Source: Thioclava pacifica DSM 10166 (GTDB taxonomy: Bacteria; Pseudomonadota; Alphaproteobacteria; Rhodobacterales; Rhodobacteraceae). From it: a stretch of 64,000 nucleotides of DNA. Positions 8,559-18,024 of this stretch are shown one piece after another. A model generated the notes under the pieces. The model made no database searches, was not told where the DNA came from, and worked only from the letters and a program-made list of their open reading frames with translations. The DNA lies in the NCBI RefSeq assembly GCF_000714535.1, contig NZ_AUND01000012.1, forward strand, positions 248,001-312,000, in the 5' to 3' direction. Within the stretch, counting starts at the first letter, position 1. Each line of letters begins with the position of its first letter. The position numbers and the translations under genes are program-made.

Positions 8559-9118
8559 GCGCGGAAAGCGGCCGCAAAGGGCTCCGGAAGATCAAACTCC
8601 GAAAGCGCTCGGGCCCGGCCCTCGGCCGACATCTTGCGTGCAGTCTTCTCGACGATCTTCAGCAGAGCCTCGGGTTCCTGACTGGGGGCGAAAGGCGCGA
8701 AATAATGGCGCAGGAAGGTGAAGCAGATCACGTCTTCAAGCGCCTGCACCTCCGCATCGCGCTTGATCCCCTCCTTGCGCAGCATCTTCTCTACCTGCGC
8801 CACCTCTTCTTCCGAATAGCCCGCTTCGGCCATGATTGCGCCCACGCGCGCCGCATGACGCCGGCCCTGCTCGCGCCGCCATTCGAGATAGCCTTGCCGT
8901 CCCTCGGGGAAGTCCTTGCGTGGCAAGAGCCAGCGCTCGATATGCTGCCCGCGCGCGGCGATTTGCAGCCCTTCGGACGCCTCGGGGAAGAGCCGCTCCA
9001 ACTCCGCCGTCATCCGCTCGCCATAGAGCCGCGCCGCGGGCACGCCCTCTTCAAGCGTCGGGTCGAGACCATTGGCGGCGTCGATGGCGGCGAGCGCCTT
9101 CACAACTCGGTCGGTCAT
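8555..9118 (-). CDS. DUF4202 domain-containing protein
   Basis: 187 residues, full length for DUF4202. Recognisable stretches are 'ARLYGERMTAELERLFPEASE', 'IAARGQHIERWLLPRKDFPEGRQGYLEWRR', and 'LEDVICFTFLRHYFAPFA'. Conserved H and D/E positions ('ARGQHIERW', 'HAARVGAIM') suggest an HD-domain-like helical fold, but no reaction has been assigned to the family as far as I know. It is an isolated gene flanked by a DMT permease (convergent) and NnrU (divergent). Confidence 0.8.
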   Translation of the reverse strand: MTDRVVKALAAIDAANGLDPTLEEGVPAARLYGERMTAELERLFPEASEGLQIAARGQHIERWLLPRKDFPEGRQGYLEWRREQGRRHAARVGAIMAEAGYSEEEVAQVEKMLRKEGIKRDAEVQALEDVICFTFLRHYFAPFAPSQEPEALLKIVEKTARKMSAEGRARALSEFDLPEPFAAAFRA

Positions 9119-9200
9119 TCGGCAATCCTTCCCGCGCGGGGCTGACTTCCTTCACCGCGTTGTGGCATGGATCGGATCGGGCAGCCAGAGGGAGGCGCGT

Positions 9201-9887
9201 TTGGACGGCTGGAGCGAATTCATTCTCGCGGGGATGCTGTTTCTTGCATCGCATGCGATCCCCTCGATGCCCAAACTCAAGGCAGCACTGGTGCGGCGCC
9301 TCGGCCCGCGGGGCTGGGTAATCGCGTTCAGCCTGCTCTCGACGGGGCTTCTGTTCTGGGTGATCTACGCCGCTGGACGCGCGCCTTACGTGGAGATCTG
9401 GCCGCAAGAGATCTGGGCGCGCTGGCTGGTCAATCTCGCGATGCCCATGGCAATCCTGCTTGGCAGTTTCGGGCTGGGTACCCCAAACCCCTTCGCGTTC
9501 GAGGGGCGCACCACCGGGTTCGATCCGGTACATCCCGGGATCGCGGGGCTGACACGCCAGCCGCTTCTGTGGGCCATCGCGATCTGGGCCGGAGCGCATC
9601 TCGTCGCCAATGGAGATCTGGCACATGTGATCTTGTTCGGAGCTTTCGCGCTTTTCACCGCGATGGGGATGCGCACGCTCGAGGCGCGCAAACGCCGGCA
9701 GATGGGCGAGACGACGTGGCAGCGCCTGAGCGCTCGGACCGCGATGATCCCGGGCGCAGCGTTGCTTGCAGGGCGCTGGCGTCCACAGCGCTGGCCTTCG
9801 CCGATCCGGCTGGTGGCGGCGGTGCTCGTTTGGGCAGCCCTCTACCACCTGCACACGCCTGTGATCGGGGTCAGCCCTCAGCCTTAG
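9201..9887 (+). CDS. NnrU family membrane protein
   Basis: 228 residues from a TTG at 9201 preceded by GAGGGAGG (about 9188-9194). I chose this start because the frame extended upstream is antisense to DUF4202 and the family N-terminus is short ('LDGWSEFILAGMLFLASHAIPSMP'). Six or so transmembrane helices contain 'ATGRAPY'-like, 'GTPNPFAFEG' and 'RQPLLWAIAIWAGAHLVANGD' motifs typical of NnrU/isoprenoid-modifying relatives. NnrU was named from nitric oxide respiration loci, but no denitrification genes are nearby here. The role is therefore open. The stop interlocks with the opposing transglycosylase stop. Confidence 0.82.
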   Translation: MDGWSEFILAGMLFLASHAIPSMPKLKAALVRRLGPRGWVIAFSLLSTGLLFWVIYAAGRAPYVEIWPQEIWARWLVNLAMPMAILLGSFGLGTPNPFAFEGRTTGFDPVHPGIAGLTRQPLLWAIAIWAGAHLVANGDLAHVILFGAFALFTAMGMRTLEARKRRQMGETTWQRLSARTAMIPGAALLAGRWRPQRWPSPIRLVAAVLVWAALYHLHTPVIGVSPQP

Positions 9888-11158
9888 GAGCCGCGCAGAA
9901 CCTGCAGCAACTCAAGCGTCGCATAGCCATCCGGCGGGAGCCCGCGCGCTTTCTGGAAGGCAACGATCGCCTTCGTCGTGTTCGCGCCGATCTTGCCATC
10001 GGTGCCATCCGTGTCGAAGCCCGCCGCAGTCAGACGTTCCTGCAACTCGACCTTCTGGGTTTCGCTCAGCGGCTTGCCGGTACGCGGCCAATCCTGCACG
10101 AAGGGCCCCTTGCCCGCGATGCGGTCCGAGAGATGCCCGACACCGATCACGTAGCTGTCGGCGGCGTTGTAGCGCGAGATTGCTCTGAAATTTCCGAAAA
10201 TCATGAAAGCCGGACCTTTTGCCCCGGCCGGGACGAGAATCGAGGCCTCACCATAACTCGGAACCGTGCCACCCGTGGCCGCGCGCACGCCAAGTTTCGC
10301 CCAGTCGGAGGGACTCTTCTTGGTGCCTTTGCCCGTCAGCCCATAGTTGAACCCGGACGGCAGGATGACCTCCACACCCCAAGGTTGCCCTTTCGACCAG
10401 CCCGAGCGCGCAAGGTAGGCCGCCGTCGAGGCCAGCGCGTCGGTCGGATCGTCCGACCAGATGTCGCGCTTGCCGTCTCCGGTGAAATCGACCGCATAGG
10501 CGAGGTAGGAGGTCGGGATGAACTGCGTGTGGCCCATCGCACCAGCCCACGAGCCGGTCATGTGGCGCGCATCCACATCGCCCGACTGGATGATCTTGAG
10601 CGCTGCGATGAGTTGCTTGGCAAAGAATTCACCGCGCCGTCCGTCATAGGCAAGCGTTGCCAGCGCCGGAATGATCGCGGTCTTGCCGCGATAGGCGCCG
10701 TAGCGGCTCTCCATGCCCCAGATCGCAACGACGACCTCTTTCTCGACCCCGTATTTCCGCTCGATCGCATTCAACTCACGCGCATGCTGACGCAGCATCT
10801 GCTGACCCGTCGCGACCCGCTCGGGCGAGACGGCGCTGTCGAGATAATCCCAGATCGACTTGGTGAACTCCGACTGGTAGCGGTCGCGCTCGATCACCTT
10901 GGGATTGTAGCGCGCATCGGCCATGGCGCAGTTCCAGGTGGCCTCGGTGATCCCGTTGGCGAGCGCGCGTTGCTTGAACTGCGCGAGCCATGCCTCGAAG
11001 CGCGCTTCGGTCGCGGGATCGGCGGCGGGGATCGGATCAGCCACGGGCGTGGAGCCTTTCAGCATCGGGCGAGGCGAAGATTCGGGCGGGCCTGCACAGG
11101 CCGAAAGCGCCGAAAAAGCCATGAAAGTCAGAGGAATAATCTTGCCCGGAAATGTCAT
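9884..11158 (-). CDS. Lytic murein transglycosylase, MltB type (lipoprotein)
   Basis: 424 residues from the ATG at 11158. The signal peptide ends in a lipobox (L-S-A-C, Cys21), so it is likely an outer-membrane lipoprotein. The SLT_2 catalytic domain spans roughly 45-345, with catalytic Glu in 'VAIWGMESRYG' and 'MTGSWAGAMGHTQFIPTSYLAYAVD', which match MltB. The last ~60 residues are a peptidoglycan-binding domain ('LSETQKVELQERLTAAGFDTDG'). It cleaves peptidoglycan glycan strands to 1,6-anhydro ends. The longer upstream extension was rejected because the lipoprotein signal starts at 11158. Confidence 0.9.
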   Translation of the reverse strand: MTFPGKIIPLTFMAFSALSACAGPPESSPRPMLKGSTPVADPIPAADPATEARFEAWLAQFKQRALANGITEATWNCAMADARYNPKVIERDRYQSEFTKSIWDYLDSAVSPERVATGQQMLRQHARELNAIERKYGVEKEVVVAIWGMESRYGAYRGKTAIIPALATLAYDGRRGEFFAKQLIAALKIIQSGDVDARHMTGSWAGAMGHTQFIPTSYLAYAVDFTGDGKRDIWSDDPTDALASTAAYLARSGWSKGQPWGVEVILPSGFNYGLTGKGTKKSPSDWAKLGVRAATGGTVPSYGEASILVPAGAKGPAFMIFGNFRAISRYNAADSYVIGVGHLSDRIAGKGPFVQDWPRTGKPLSETQKVELQERLTAAGFDTDGTDGKIGANTTKAIVAFQKARGLPPDGYATLELLQVLRGS

Positions 11159-11241
11159 TTGTCTGCCCGCCTGCTCGCTGTTTGGTAACAGTGTATCAAC
11201 GCCCCGTGAGGTTTCAACGGGGCGCAGAGCGCGCAAGCGGG

Positions 11242-11586
11242 TTATTGCAGCGGCTTTTTGTCGTCGCCGAAATAGGGCTCCATCTGGGCGATGATCACGG
11301 AGTTTTCCTCGAGGGCTCGCGCCATCAACGCCCGCTCCTCGTCGTCGATTTCGTGTCCCTGTTTCTCGCGCTCCGCGATCGTGCCGTAGCCGGTGACATC
11401 GAGCGGTGCGAGCTCGGCTTGTTTGAGGATCGCCACGGTCTCGCGCACAGCCTCCGCCTCGTCGACCCCGGAGGCGTAGCAGAGCAAGCCCGCCCCCGAC
11501 GCCCCTTTCGGCAACCCGTCATTAGGTGCGCGTCCAACCTCGACAAGGAGGGTGTAAACCTGCTGGCTGCGTTTTTCCTTGGTCAT
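11242..11586 (-). CDS. Small conserved-type hypothetical protein
   Basis: 114 residues from ATG at 11586 ('MTKEKRSQQVYTLLVEVGRA'); an ATG at 11598 would add four residues. Soluble and acidic, with no signal or membrane segment. It ends 'MEPYFGDDKKPLQ' and has a helical middle ('DEAEAVRETVAILKQAELAPLDVTGYG'). I do not recognise the family. Codon usage is like its neighbours, supporting a real gene. It reads toward the transglycosylase but is separated from it by about 80 bases. Function unknown. Confidence 0.65.
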   Translation of the reverse strand: MTKEKRSQQVYTLLVEVGRAPNDGLPKGASGAGLLCYASGVDEAEAVRETVAILKQAELAPLDVTGYGTIAEREKQGHEIDDEERALMARALEENSVIIAQMEPYFGDDKKPLQ

Positions 11587-11755
11587 CCCCGTCTCCATCC
11601 GCTCGTCCCGGTGGCACTGCCTGCCCGCCATAGCCGTCCAGAGCCCTCGTATCAAGGCGCATGGGAGAATGCGCGCTGTCAATGACCGGAATCAGATACG
11701 GCGCGACAATGTGCTGTACCATTGGTCAGTTATCTTCTGGGGAGGGGGTCACACC

Positions 11756-13168
11756 ATGCGTTTCACACGTCGCTTTCTCGCGCCCGCGACCGCGATCATC
11801 CTGTCAGTTGGTGCCTCCGGCGCGCACGCGGACGAAGCCTTTGCCGAGGCATACCGATCCTTGCTCACCGCGGGCAAACCCGCCGAGGCGGCGCAACTTG
11901 CGTCGGAGGCGCTTTCCGCGTCCGAGGGCGATCAGCAGGCGCGCTTCGCGCTTGGCGCCGCGCAATTCCTCGTCGCGGTCGAGAACCTCGGCCATGGGCT
12001 CTACACCTACGGGATGCGGACCGATTACGACACGAACTTCTTCGGTCTTGGCCTGACATCCCTGCCGTTTCTGCGCCTGCCAATCCCGCAAAACCCGAAC
12101 CCGGAACCGGCAAGCTTTGAGGCCATCAACGGGCTGCTCATGGCCTTCACCGACGACCTCGCCATCGCCGAGGCAACGCTCGGGAAGGTCAGCCCGGAAC
12201 CGTTCGAGCTGACGCTCGATATCGGAACGATTGGTCTCGATTTCGACCGCGATGGAGAAGTGAGCCCCCGCGAGTCCGTCTCTTCGCTGCTTTCAGCGAC
12301 CGCTCGGCAGATCGGCCAGAAGCCGGAACTGATCGTCGATTTCGACCAATCCGACGCAGTCTGGCTGCAGGGCTATTGCCACCTTTTGACGGCGATGGCG
12401 AATGGCGTCAGCGGGCATGACTGGAGCGAGGCGTTCAACCTGACCTTCCACAACGTCTTCCCAAGCGCGGATCTTGTGGGAGGCCCGTTGCGCGCGGCCG
12501 AACAGGAGACGCGAGATCGGATTGCCACATTCCTCGACGCTGACGGCAATCCGCCGCGCTGGCCGTCATTCCCGCAAGGGACACCTTGGAAGGAACGGCA
12601 GGAGAAAACCAATGCGTGGCGGCTCTCTCCCGAGGGGGATCGCTATTTCGAATACAGCCGGTTGCGGCAGACGCTTGAAGGCGGCGAGATCGCGGACCTG
12701 ATCGCTTTCGTCCACCTCTTCCGTTGGCCGGTCGTCGATGCGGAACGCGTCGCCTCGGTGCGCACGCATCTCCTCAAGATGGTCGAGTTGAGCCGCGAGA
12801 ACTGGGTGCGGATCGGAGCGGAGACGGATGACGCGCGCGAATGGGTCCCCAATATCAACCAAACGGGCGTCTTCCCGAATATGCGGGTGACGCAGATGAC
12901 GCGGGACGGCTGGACGATGTTCCTCGATCGCTTCGAAGCGGTGCTCAATGGAGATTTGCTTATCCCGCATTGGCGCTTCCCCGATCAGGGCGTGAATGTC
13001 CGGCGCATGTTCGAAGAGCCGCAAACGCTCGACCCGGTGCTGATCATGCAGGGTGTGGCGGTGCTGCCTTATCTTGAAGAAGGCGACATGACGGGCATGG
13101 GAGATGTGAACGCGATCTTCCGCCTCTTTGATGACGGGTTCTTCCGCTACTTCATCTACTTCAACTGA
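11756..13168 (+). CDS. Exported hypothetical protein (470 aa)
   Basis: 470 residues from ATG at 11756, chosen because GGGGAGGGGG lies 8-16 bases upstream and a clean signal peptide follows ('MRFTRRFLAPATAIIL...', cleavage after AHA). The mature protein begins with a helical repeat-like region ('EAYRSLLTAGKPAEAAQLAS', 'EGDQQARFALGAAQFLVAVE') that resembles a TPR pair. A stretch 'GLDFDRDGEVSPRESVSSLL' looks EF-hand-like (D-x-D-x-D-G-E-V). The remainder, including 'FRYFIYFN' at the C-terminus, is not recognised. Probably periplasmic. Monocistronic, followed by a bidirectional terminator. Confidence 0.75.
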   Translation: MRFTRRFLAPATAIILSVGASGAHADEAFAEAYRSLLTAGKPAEAAQLASEALSASEGDQQARFALGAAQFLVAVENLGHGLYTYGMRTDYDTNFFGLGLTSLPFLRLPIPQNPNPEPASFEAINGLLMAFTDDLAIAEATLGKVSPEPFELTLDIGTIGLDFDRDGEVSPRESVSSLLSATARQIGQKPELIVDFDQSDAVWLQGYCHLLTAMANGVSGHDWSEAFNLTFHNVFPSADLVGGPLRAAEQETRDRIATFLDADGNPPRWPSFPQGTPWKERQEKTNAWRLSPEGDRYFEYSRLRQTLEGGEIADLIAFVHLFRWPVVDAERVASVRTHLLKMVELSRENWVRIGAETDDAREWVPNINQTGVFPNMRVTQMTRDGWTMFLDRFEAVLNGDLLIPHWRFPDQGVNVRRMFEEPQTLDPVLIMQGVAVLPYLEEGDMTGMGDVNAIFRLFDDGFFRYFIYFN

Positions 13169-13171
13169 AAA

Positions 13172-13194
13172 ACCGGCGGGCACGGCCCGCCGGT
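13172..13194. terminator. Bidirectional terminator hairpin
   Basis: A perfect 10-bp stem ACCGGCGGGC (13172-13181) pairs with GCCCGCCGGT (13185-13194) around a 3-nt loop. It sits between the convergent exported protein gene and dapD. An A-run (13168-13172) on the left gives a T-run for minus-strand transcripts. On the plus strand the tract after it is weak. Confidence 0.7.
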
Positions 13195-13220
13195 CTCATA
13201 TCTCACGTATCGGGCGCAGG

Positions 13221-14048
<828 letters not shown>

Positions 14049-14129
14049 GGGCAGATCCTCTTTCAGGTGGCCTTTACAGCGTTCACGCTATAGTTGGTCA
14101 AAGCCAATCGCGCAATGAGCAGGAGCCCC

Positions 14130-14954
14130 ATGAAGGACGATCCGACGCACCCGTTCCGCCACTCGCATGAAGACGCGCAAACGGCAGGCCGCATCCCCGA
14201 CACGCCCCAGACCCGCGCCCCGGCCTATCGGCTGGCCTATACGGATGTCGATTTCATGATGCGCGAGGAGCTGCGTCCGGTGCGGTTGCAGCTCGAGCTC
14301 CTGAAACCGCAGATGATCATGGACGAACGTGGAATCGAGTCGACCATCGTGATGTTCGGCGGCGCGCGCATCCCCGCCCCCGAGAAGAAGGACAGCGCCA
14401 AGACGCCCTATCTGGCCGAGCTGTCGCGCTATTACGAAGAGGCGCGGCTGTTTGCCAAGGCGATGACGGATCGGTCGATGAAAAGCTATGGCCGGGAATT
14501 CGTGATCTGCACAGGCGGCGGTCCCGGCGTGATGGAGGCGGGCAATCGCGGCGCGCATGAGGCGGGCGGCCAGTCGATCGGGCTCAATATCGTGCTGCCG
14601 CATGAGCAGGCGCCGAACGAATTCGTCACCCCCGATCTGGCCTTCAACTTCCATTATTTCGCGATCCGGAAGATGCATTTCCTGATGCGCGCCCGCGCGA
14701 TCTGCGTCTTCCCCGGCGGCTTCGGCACGCTCGACGAGATGTTCGAGGCGCTGACGCTGATCCAGACGAACCGGATGTCGCCCATCCCCTTCATCCTGTT
14801 CGGGCGCGGTTTCTGGGAAGAGATCATCAACTGGGAGCGGCTGGCCGAGGCCGGCACGATCTCGCCCGAGGATCTCGATCTGGTCAGCTTCGTCGAAACG
14901 GCCGAGGAGGCCGTCGCGGTGATCGACGGCTGGGATTACTCGAAATGCGGCTAA
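14130..14954 (+). CDS. LOG family protein (TIGR00730-like; cytokinin riboside 5'-monophosphate phosphoribohydrolase-like)
   Basis: 274 residues from ATG at 14130, preceded by AGGAG (14121-14125). An ATG at 14115 is also in frame. The LOG signature is complete: 'VMFGGARIPAPE', 'VICTGGGPGVMEAGNRGAHEAGGQSIGLNI' and 'CVFPGGFGTLDEMFEALTLIQT' (PGGxGTxxE). The family hydrolyses nucleotide 5'-monophosphates such as N6-modified AMP to the base and ribose 5-phosphate. Bacterial members are often mis-called lysine decarboxylases. It has an N-terminal extension of about 60 residues, seen in longer LOG types. Substrate not determinable. Confidence 0.87.
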   Translation: MKDDPTHPFRHSHEDAQTAGRIPDTPQTRAPAYRLAYTDVDFMMREELRPVRLQLELLKPQMIMDERGIESTIVMFGGARIPAPEKKDSAKTPYLAELSRYYEEARLFAKAMTDRSMKSYGREFVICTGGGPGVMEAGNRGAHEAGGQSIGLNIVLPHEQAPNEFVTPDLAFNFHYFAIRKMHFLMRARAICVFPGGFGTLDEMFEALTLIQTNRMSPIPFILFGRGFWEEIINWERLAEAGTISPEDLDLVSFVETAEEAVAVIDGWDYSKCG

Positions 14955-14964
14955 GCGGCGCGGC

Positions 14965-15675
14965 CTAGGCCTGCGCCTCGGCGCTCACTTCGGGCAGTTG
15001 CGCGCGATGCTCGACACCCGCGCGCGCCGCCGCGACCAAGGCGCGGAACAGCGCCCGCTGGCGATGCGCGTAGGTCAGATATTCCGGGTGCCATTGCACG
15101 CCGAGCGCAAAAGGCTCCTCGATCCGCTCGACCGCCTGCACCATGCCGGAGCCATCCCGCGCGGCCACACGCAACCCATCGCCCAACCGATCGACGGCCT
15201 GCGAATGCAGCGCGTTGACGCGCATCGGCTCCAACCCCGCGAGCGCACCAAGCCGCGTGCCGGGCTCGATCCGCACATCCTTCTTGGGCAGAACCGTCGA
15301 GTTTTTGCGCGCGCCATAATGATTGTAGGCGTCCTGATGCAGGTTGCCGCCCAGAGCGACATTGAGCATCTGCGCGCCCCGGCAAATGCCCAGCACCGGC
15401 TTGCCCTGCGCCATTGCCTCCTCGACGAGGCACTTCTCCAGCTCGTCGCGTGCCGGGTCGAGCACTGCGCTCGCGACCAATTCGCCATCGTAAAGCTCGG
15501 GCGAGATGTCATCGCCGCCGCCGACGATGATCCCGTGGACATGGCGCACCTCGGCGCGACGTCCCGCGACCCAGCGCACCGAGCGCCCACCCGCGAGCCA
15601 GACACCCAGCGCAATGAACGGATAAACCCGCCAGCCGGTCCGGCGCGAGGTGGAGATGCCGATCAGCGGCCTCAT
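14965..15675 (-). CDS. Class I glutamine amidotransferase-like hydrolase (gamma-Glu-GABA hydrolase/peptidase C26 type)
   Basis: 236 residues. The nucleophile Cys98 lies in 'PVLGICRGAQMLNVALGGNLHQD', and His196/Glu198 in 'QWHPEYL', completing a class-I GATase triad. 'VHGIIVGGGDDISPELYD' matches PuuD-like hydrolases that cut gamma-glutamyl amides. It starts inside the stop of the upstream amidoligase (ATGA overlap, 15672-15675), so the two products are made together. That pairing suggests it removes or processes an amide the ligase makes, rather than acting in putrescine catabolism; no puu genes are nearby. Confidence 0.85.
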   Translation of the reverse strand: MRPLIGISTSRRTGWRVYPFIALGVWLAGGRSVRWVAGRRAEVRHVHGIIVGGGDDISPELYDGELVASAVLDPARDELEKCLVEEAMAQGKPVLGICRGAQMLNVALGGNLHQDAYNHYGARKNSTVLPKKDVRIEPGTRLGALAGLEPMRVNALHSQAVDRLGDGLRVAARDGSGMVQAVERIEEPFALGVQWHPEYLTYAHRQRALFRALVAAARAGVEHRAQLPEVSAEAQA

Positions 15676-16646
15676 GCGCGGGCGTCCTTACCCAGACCCG
15701 CCTCCTCCAAAATCGTGCCGCAGGTCTCGACCCATTTGTCGCCGAACGGGTGAAAGCCGCCTTTCGCGGCGAGCCATTCGCGGCTCAGCCGCTCCAGCAA
15801 CTCGCGATCCACGGCGATCGTCTCGACCAGCCACCACCGCCGCCATTCGCTGTCGAGCGACCAATCCGGATCGTCTATCCGGCAATCAGGCAGACGGAAA
15901 TGGAAGGCCGGGCGCGGCGAGACGGTGCCGCCCTTGCCCTCCTTCGGATCGATCAGATCGGGGCGCAGCTCGCAGAAGATCGGCAGCATATCGAGCCCGT
16001 GATTGCGCGACAGCGTGTGCTTGCGATAGGTCGCGATCGCCTCTTCCAGCGTGGCATCGGGGCCGAGCGTCGCCAGATCGGCGATAAGCTTTTTGGGATA
16101 GGGCGCGGTGAAGGGCAGCAGCTCGCGCGTGCGCTCGATCGGCCAGACTTCGCGCATCCATTCCTCGATCAGCGCGAAAGCCAGAAGCGGGCGCACGATA
16201 TCCTCGGCCGTCTCCGACGCGATCTCGGGGTTCAGATGCAACCCGAATCCGTAGAGCGGTGACCGCCCTGTTCCTTCTGCACCTTCGCTGCGCAGCAATT
16301 CAATGAAATCAGATAGTTGCAGAAGCCCCTCGCGCGGCAGCGGATCGGTCACGATCTCGACCGGAATGACCTCACGCCCGACCCGCAGACCGAACTCCTT
16401 GAGGGTGCTGTCGGCCTCCTTGCGAAGGAAGATATCGAGATAGATCTGAAGATCGCCGATCTTGCTCCCAGTGACCTGCCAGTCGCTTCCATCGACCTTC
16501 CCGGCCTCGCCGCCCAGCGCATCGGCGGCGATATGAGCGATGCGCTCTTCTGTCAGGCCGGCGAATTCGATCTCCACGCCGGTCCGGCGTGGTTTGCCCT
16601 TGGCATTATCGGGTTTCGGTAGCGGGGCGATGGCCTCTCGCATCAT
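15672..16646 (-). CDS. Putative amidoligase (GS-like COOH-NH2 ligase, PF12224 type)
   Basis: 324 residues. The N-terminal 'RRTGVEIEFAGLTEERIA' is the glutamine-synthetase-like first strand with the metal-binding E-x-E. 'SPLYGFGLHLNPE' and 'LSRNHGLDMLPIFCELRPDLID' are further family motifs. It probably uses ATP to form an amide or isopeptide bond on an unidentified substrate in the cytosol. SD GGAGAG is 3 nt from the ATG at 16646 and 6 nt from the in-frame ATG at 16643, so 16643 may be the true start. It is translationally coupled to the amidotransferase-like hydrolase. Product unknown. Confidence 0.85.
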   Translation of the reverse strand: MMREAIAPLPKPDNAKGKPRRTGVEIEFAGLTEERIAHIAADALGGEAGKVDGSDWQVTGSKIGDLQIYLDIFLRKEADSTLKEFGLRVGREVIPVEIVTDPLPREGLLQLSDFIELLRSEGAEGTGRSPLYGFGLHLNPEIASETAEDIVRPLLAFALIEEWMREVWPIERTRELLPFTAPYPKKLIADLATLGPDATLEEAIATYRKHTLSRNHGLDMLPIFCELRPDLIDPKEGKGGTVSPRPAFHFRLPDCRIDDPDWSLDSEWRRWWLVETIAVDRELLERLSREWLAAKGGFHPFGDKWVETCGTILEEAGLGKDARA

Positions 16647-16708
16647 GATCTCTCCGGTTCAATGTCCCTCTTATGAGGGACAATTCCGAACGCCACCTGC
16701 GGGTTCCC

Positions 16709-17890
16709 TCAGAGCCCCGCCTCGGCCTGAATCTCCGCCCGAGATTTGCGCGCGCGCTCAGTCGCCGATTTCAGCTGGCCGCAGGCTGCCATGATATCCT
16801 CGCCGCGCGGGGTCCGGATCGGCGAAGCGTACCCGGCCTTGTAGATGATGTCGGCAAAGCTCTCGATCCGCTCCCAATCGCTGCGTTCGTAAGGAGCGCC
16901 CGGCCATTCGTTGAACGGGATCAGGTTGATCTTGGCGGGGATGCCACGGATCAGTTTCACCAGACGGCGTGCATCCTCGTCGCTGTCGTTCACACCCTTG
17001 AGCATCACGTATTCGAAGGTGATGCGCTCGGAATTCGACAGGCGCGGGTAGTCGCGCAGCGCATTCAGCAACGTCTCGATGTTCCATTTCTTATTGATCG
17101 GCACGAGCCGGTCGCGCACCTCGTCGGTCGTCGCGTGGAAGGAAATCGCCAGAAGGCAGCCGATCTCTTCGGCGGTCTTGGCGATTTCGGGCACGACCCC
17201 CGATGTCGACAACGTGATCCGGCGTCGGCTCAGGCTCAGACCTTCGCCATCCATCACGACTTGCATCGCGTCGCGGACATTCTCGAAGTTATAGAGCGGC
17301 TCGCCCATGCCCATCAGAACGACATTCGACACCAGCCGCGTCTCGTTCTTCGGCGTGTTCTGCTCGGGCCATTCCTCAAGATCGTCGCGCGCCACCATCA
17401 CCTGACCGACGATCTCGCCCGCGGTCAGGTTGCGCACCAGTTTCTGTGTGCCCGTATGGCAGAACGAGCAGGTGAGCGTGCAGCCGACCTGGCTCGAAAT
17501 ACAAAGTGTGCCGCGATTTTCCTCAGGGATATAGACCGCCTCGACCTCGTGGCCGCCCGCAATCTTCAGCAAGTATTTCCGCGTACCATCCATCGAAACC
17601 TGCTTCGAGACGATTTCGGGCACGGCGATCTCGAACCGCTCGGCCAGCATCGCGCGATAATCTTTTGCGAGGTTGGTCATCTGCGCGAAATCGCGCACGC
17701 CCCAATGGTAGATCCACTGCCAGATCTGGCCGACGCGCATCTTTGCCTGTTTCTCGGGCGTCCCCGCCTCGATCAGCACATCGCGCAGCTGGTCACGGGT
17801 GAGACCGACGAGGTTCACCTTGCCGCCCTCGGGCAGCTTGCGCGGGATCGTGTGCACGTCTTGCGTGATCGGAGCCGAAGGCTTGGTCAT
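16709..17890 (-). CDS. rlmN: 23S rRNA (adenine2503-C2)/tRNA (adenine37-C2) methyltransferase RlmN
   Basis: 393 residues from ATG at 17890. It is a radical-SAM enzyme with C137-x3-C141-x2-C144 in '[18 protein letters not shown]'. The methyl-carrying second cysteine is Cys370 in '[11 protein letters not shown]', and the first lies in the 'GVNDSDEDA' downstream region typical of RlmN. It methylates A2503 of 23S rRNA and A37 of some tRNAs. A longer in-frame upstream extension to 17977 crosses the next terminator and was rejected. Separate transcription unit. Confidence 0.95.
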   Translation of the reverse strand: MTKPSAPITQDVHTIPRKLPEGGKVNLVGLTRDQLRDVLIEAGTPEKQAKMRVGQIWQWIYHWGVRDFAQMTNLAKDYRAMLAERFEIAVPEIVSKQVSMDGTRKYLLKIAGGHEVEAVYIPEENRGTLCISSQVGCTLTCSFCHTGTQKLVRNLTAGEIVGQVMVARDDLEEWPEQNTPKNETRLVSNVVLMGMGEPLYNFENVRDAMQVVMDGEGLSLSRRRITLSTSGVVPEIAKTAEEIGCLLAISFHATTDEVRDRLVPINKKWNIETLLNALRDYPRLSNSERITFEYVMLKGVNDSDEDARRLVKLIRGIPAKINLIPFNEWPGAPYERSDWERIESFADIIYKAGYASPIRTPRGEDIMAACGQLKSATERARKSRAEIQAEAGL

Positions 17891-17975
17891 GGCACGTTTC
17901 CTTGAAATGAGGCGCTTCATATAGGGGATTCGGGCCTGCAATAACAGGGGGCAATGCAAGCCGTGCTCACAACGC

Positions 17976-18003
17976 AAAAGCCCCGGCGCGCGGGCCGGGG
18001 CTT
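17976..18003 (-). terminator. Rho-independent terminator after the IalB gene
   Basis: Read on the minus strand, AAGCCCCGGC (18003-17994) pairs with GCCGGGGCTT (17987-17978) around a 6-nt loop and continues into TTTT (17979-17976). It lies 22 bases beyond the IalB stop and before rlmN, so it isolates rlmN. Confidence 0.85.
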
Positions 18004-18024
18004 ATCGGTTCTTTCAGGCGCGTC

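Noticed and set aside
9167-11188. 673-codon plus-strand frame opposite the transglycosylase
   Set aside because: No domain, spans the NnrU gene in another frame and the antisense of mltB; shadow frame.
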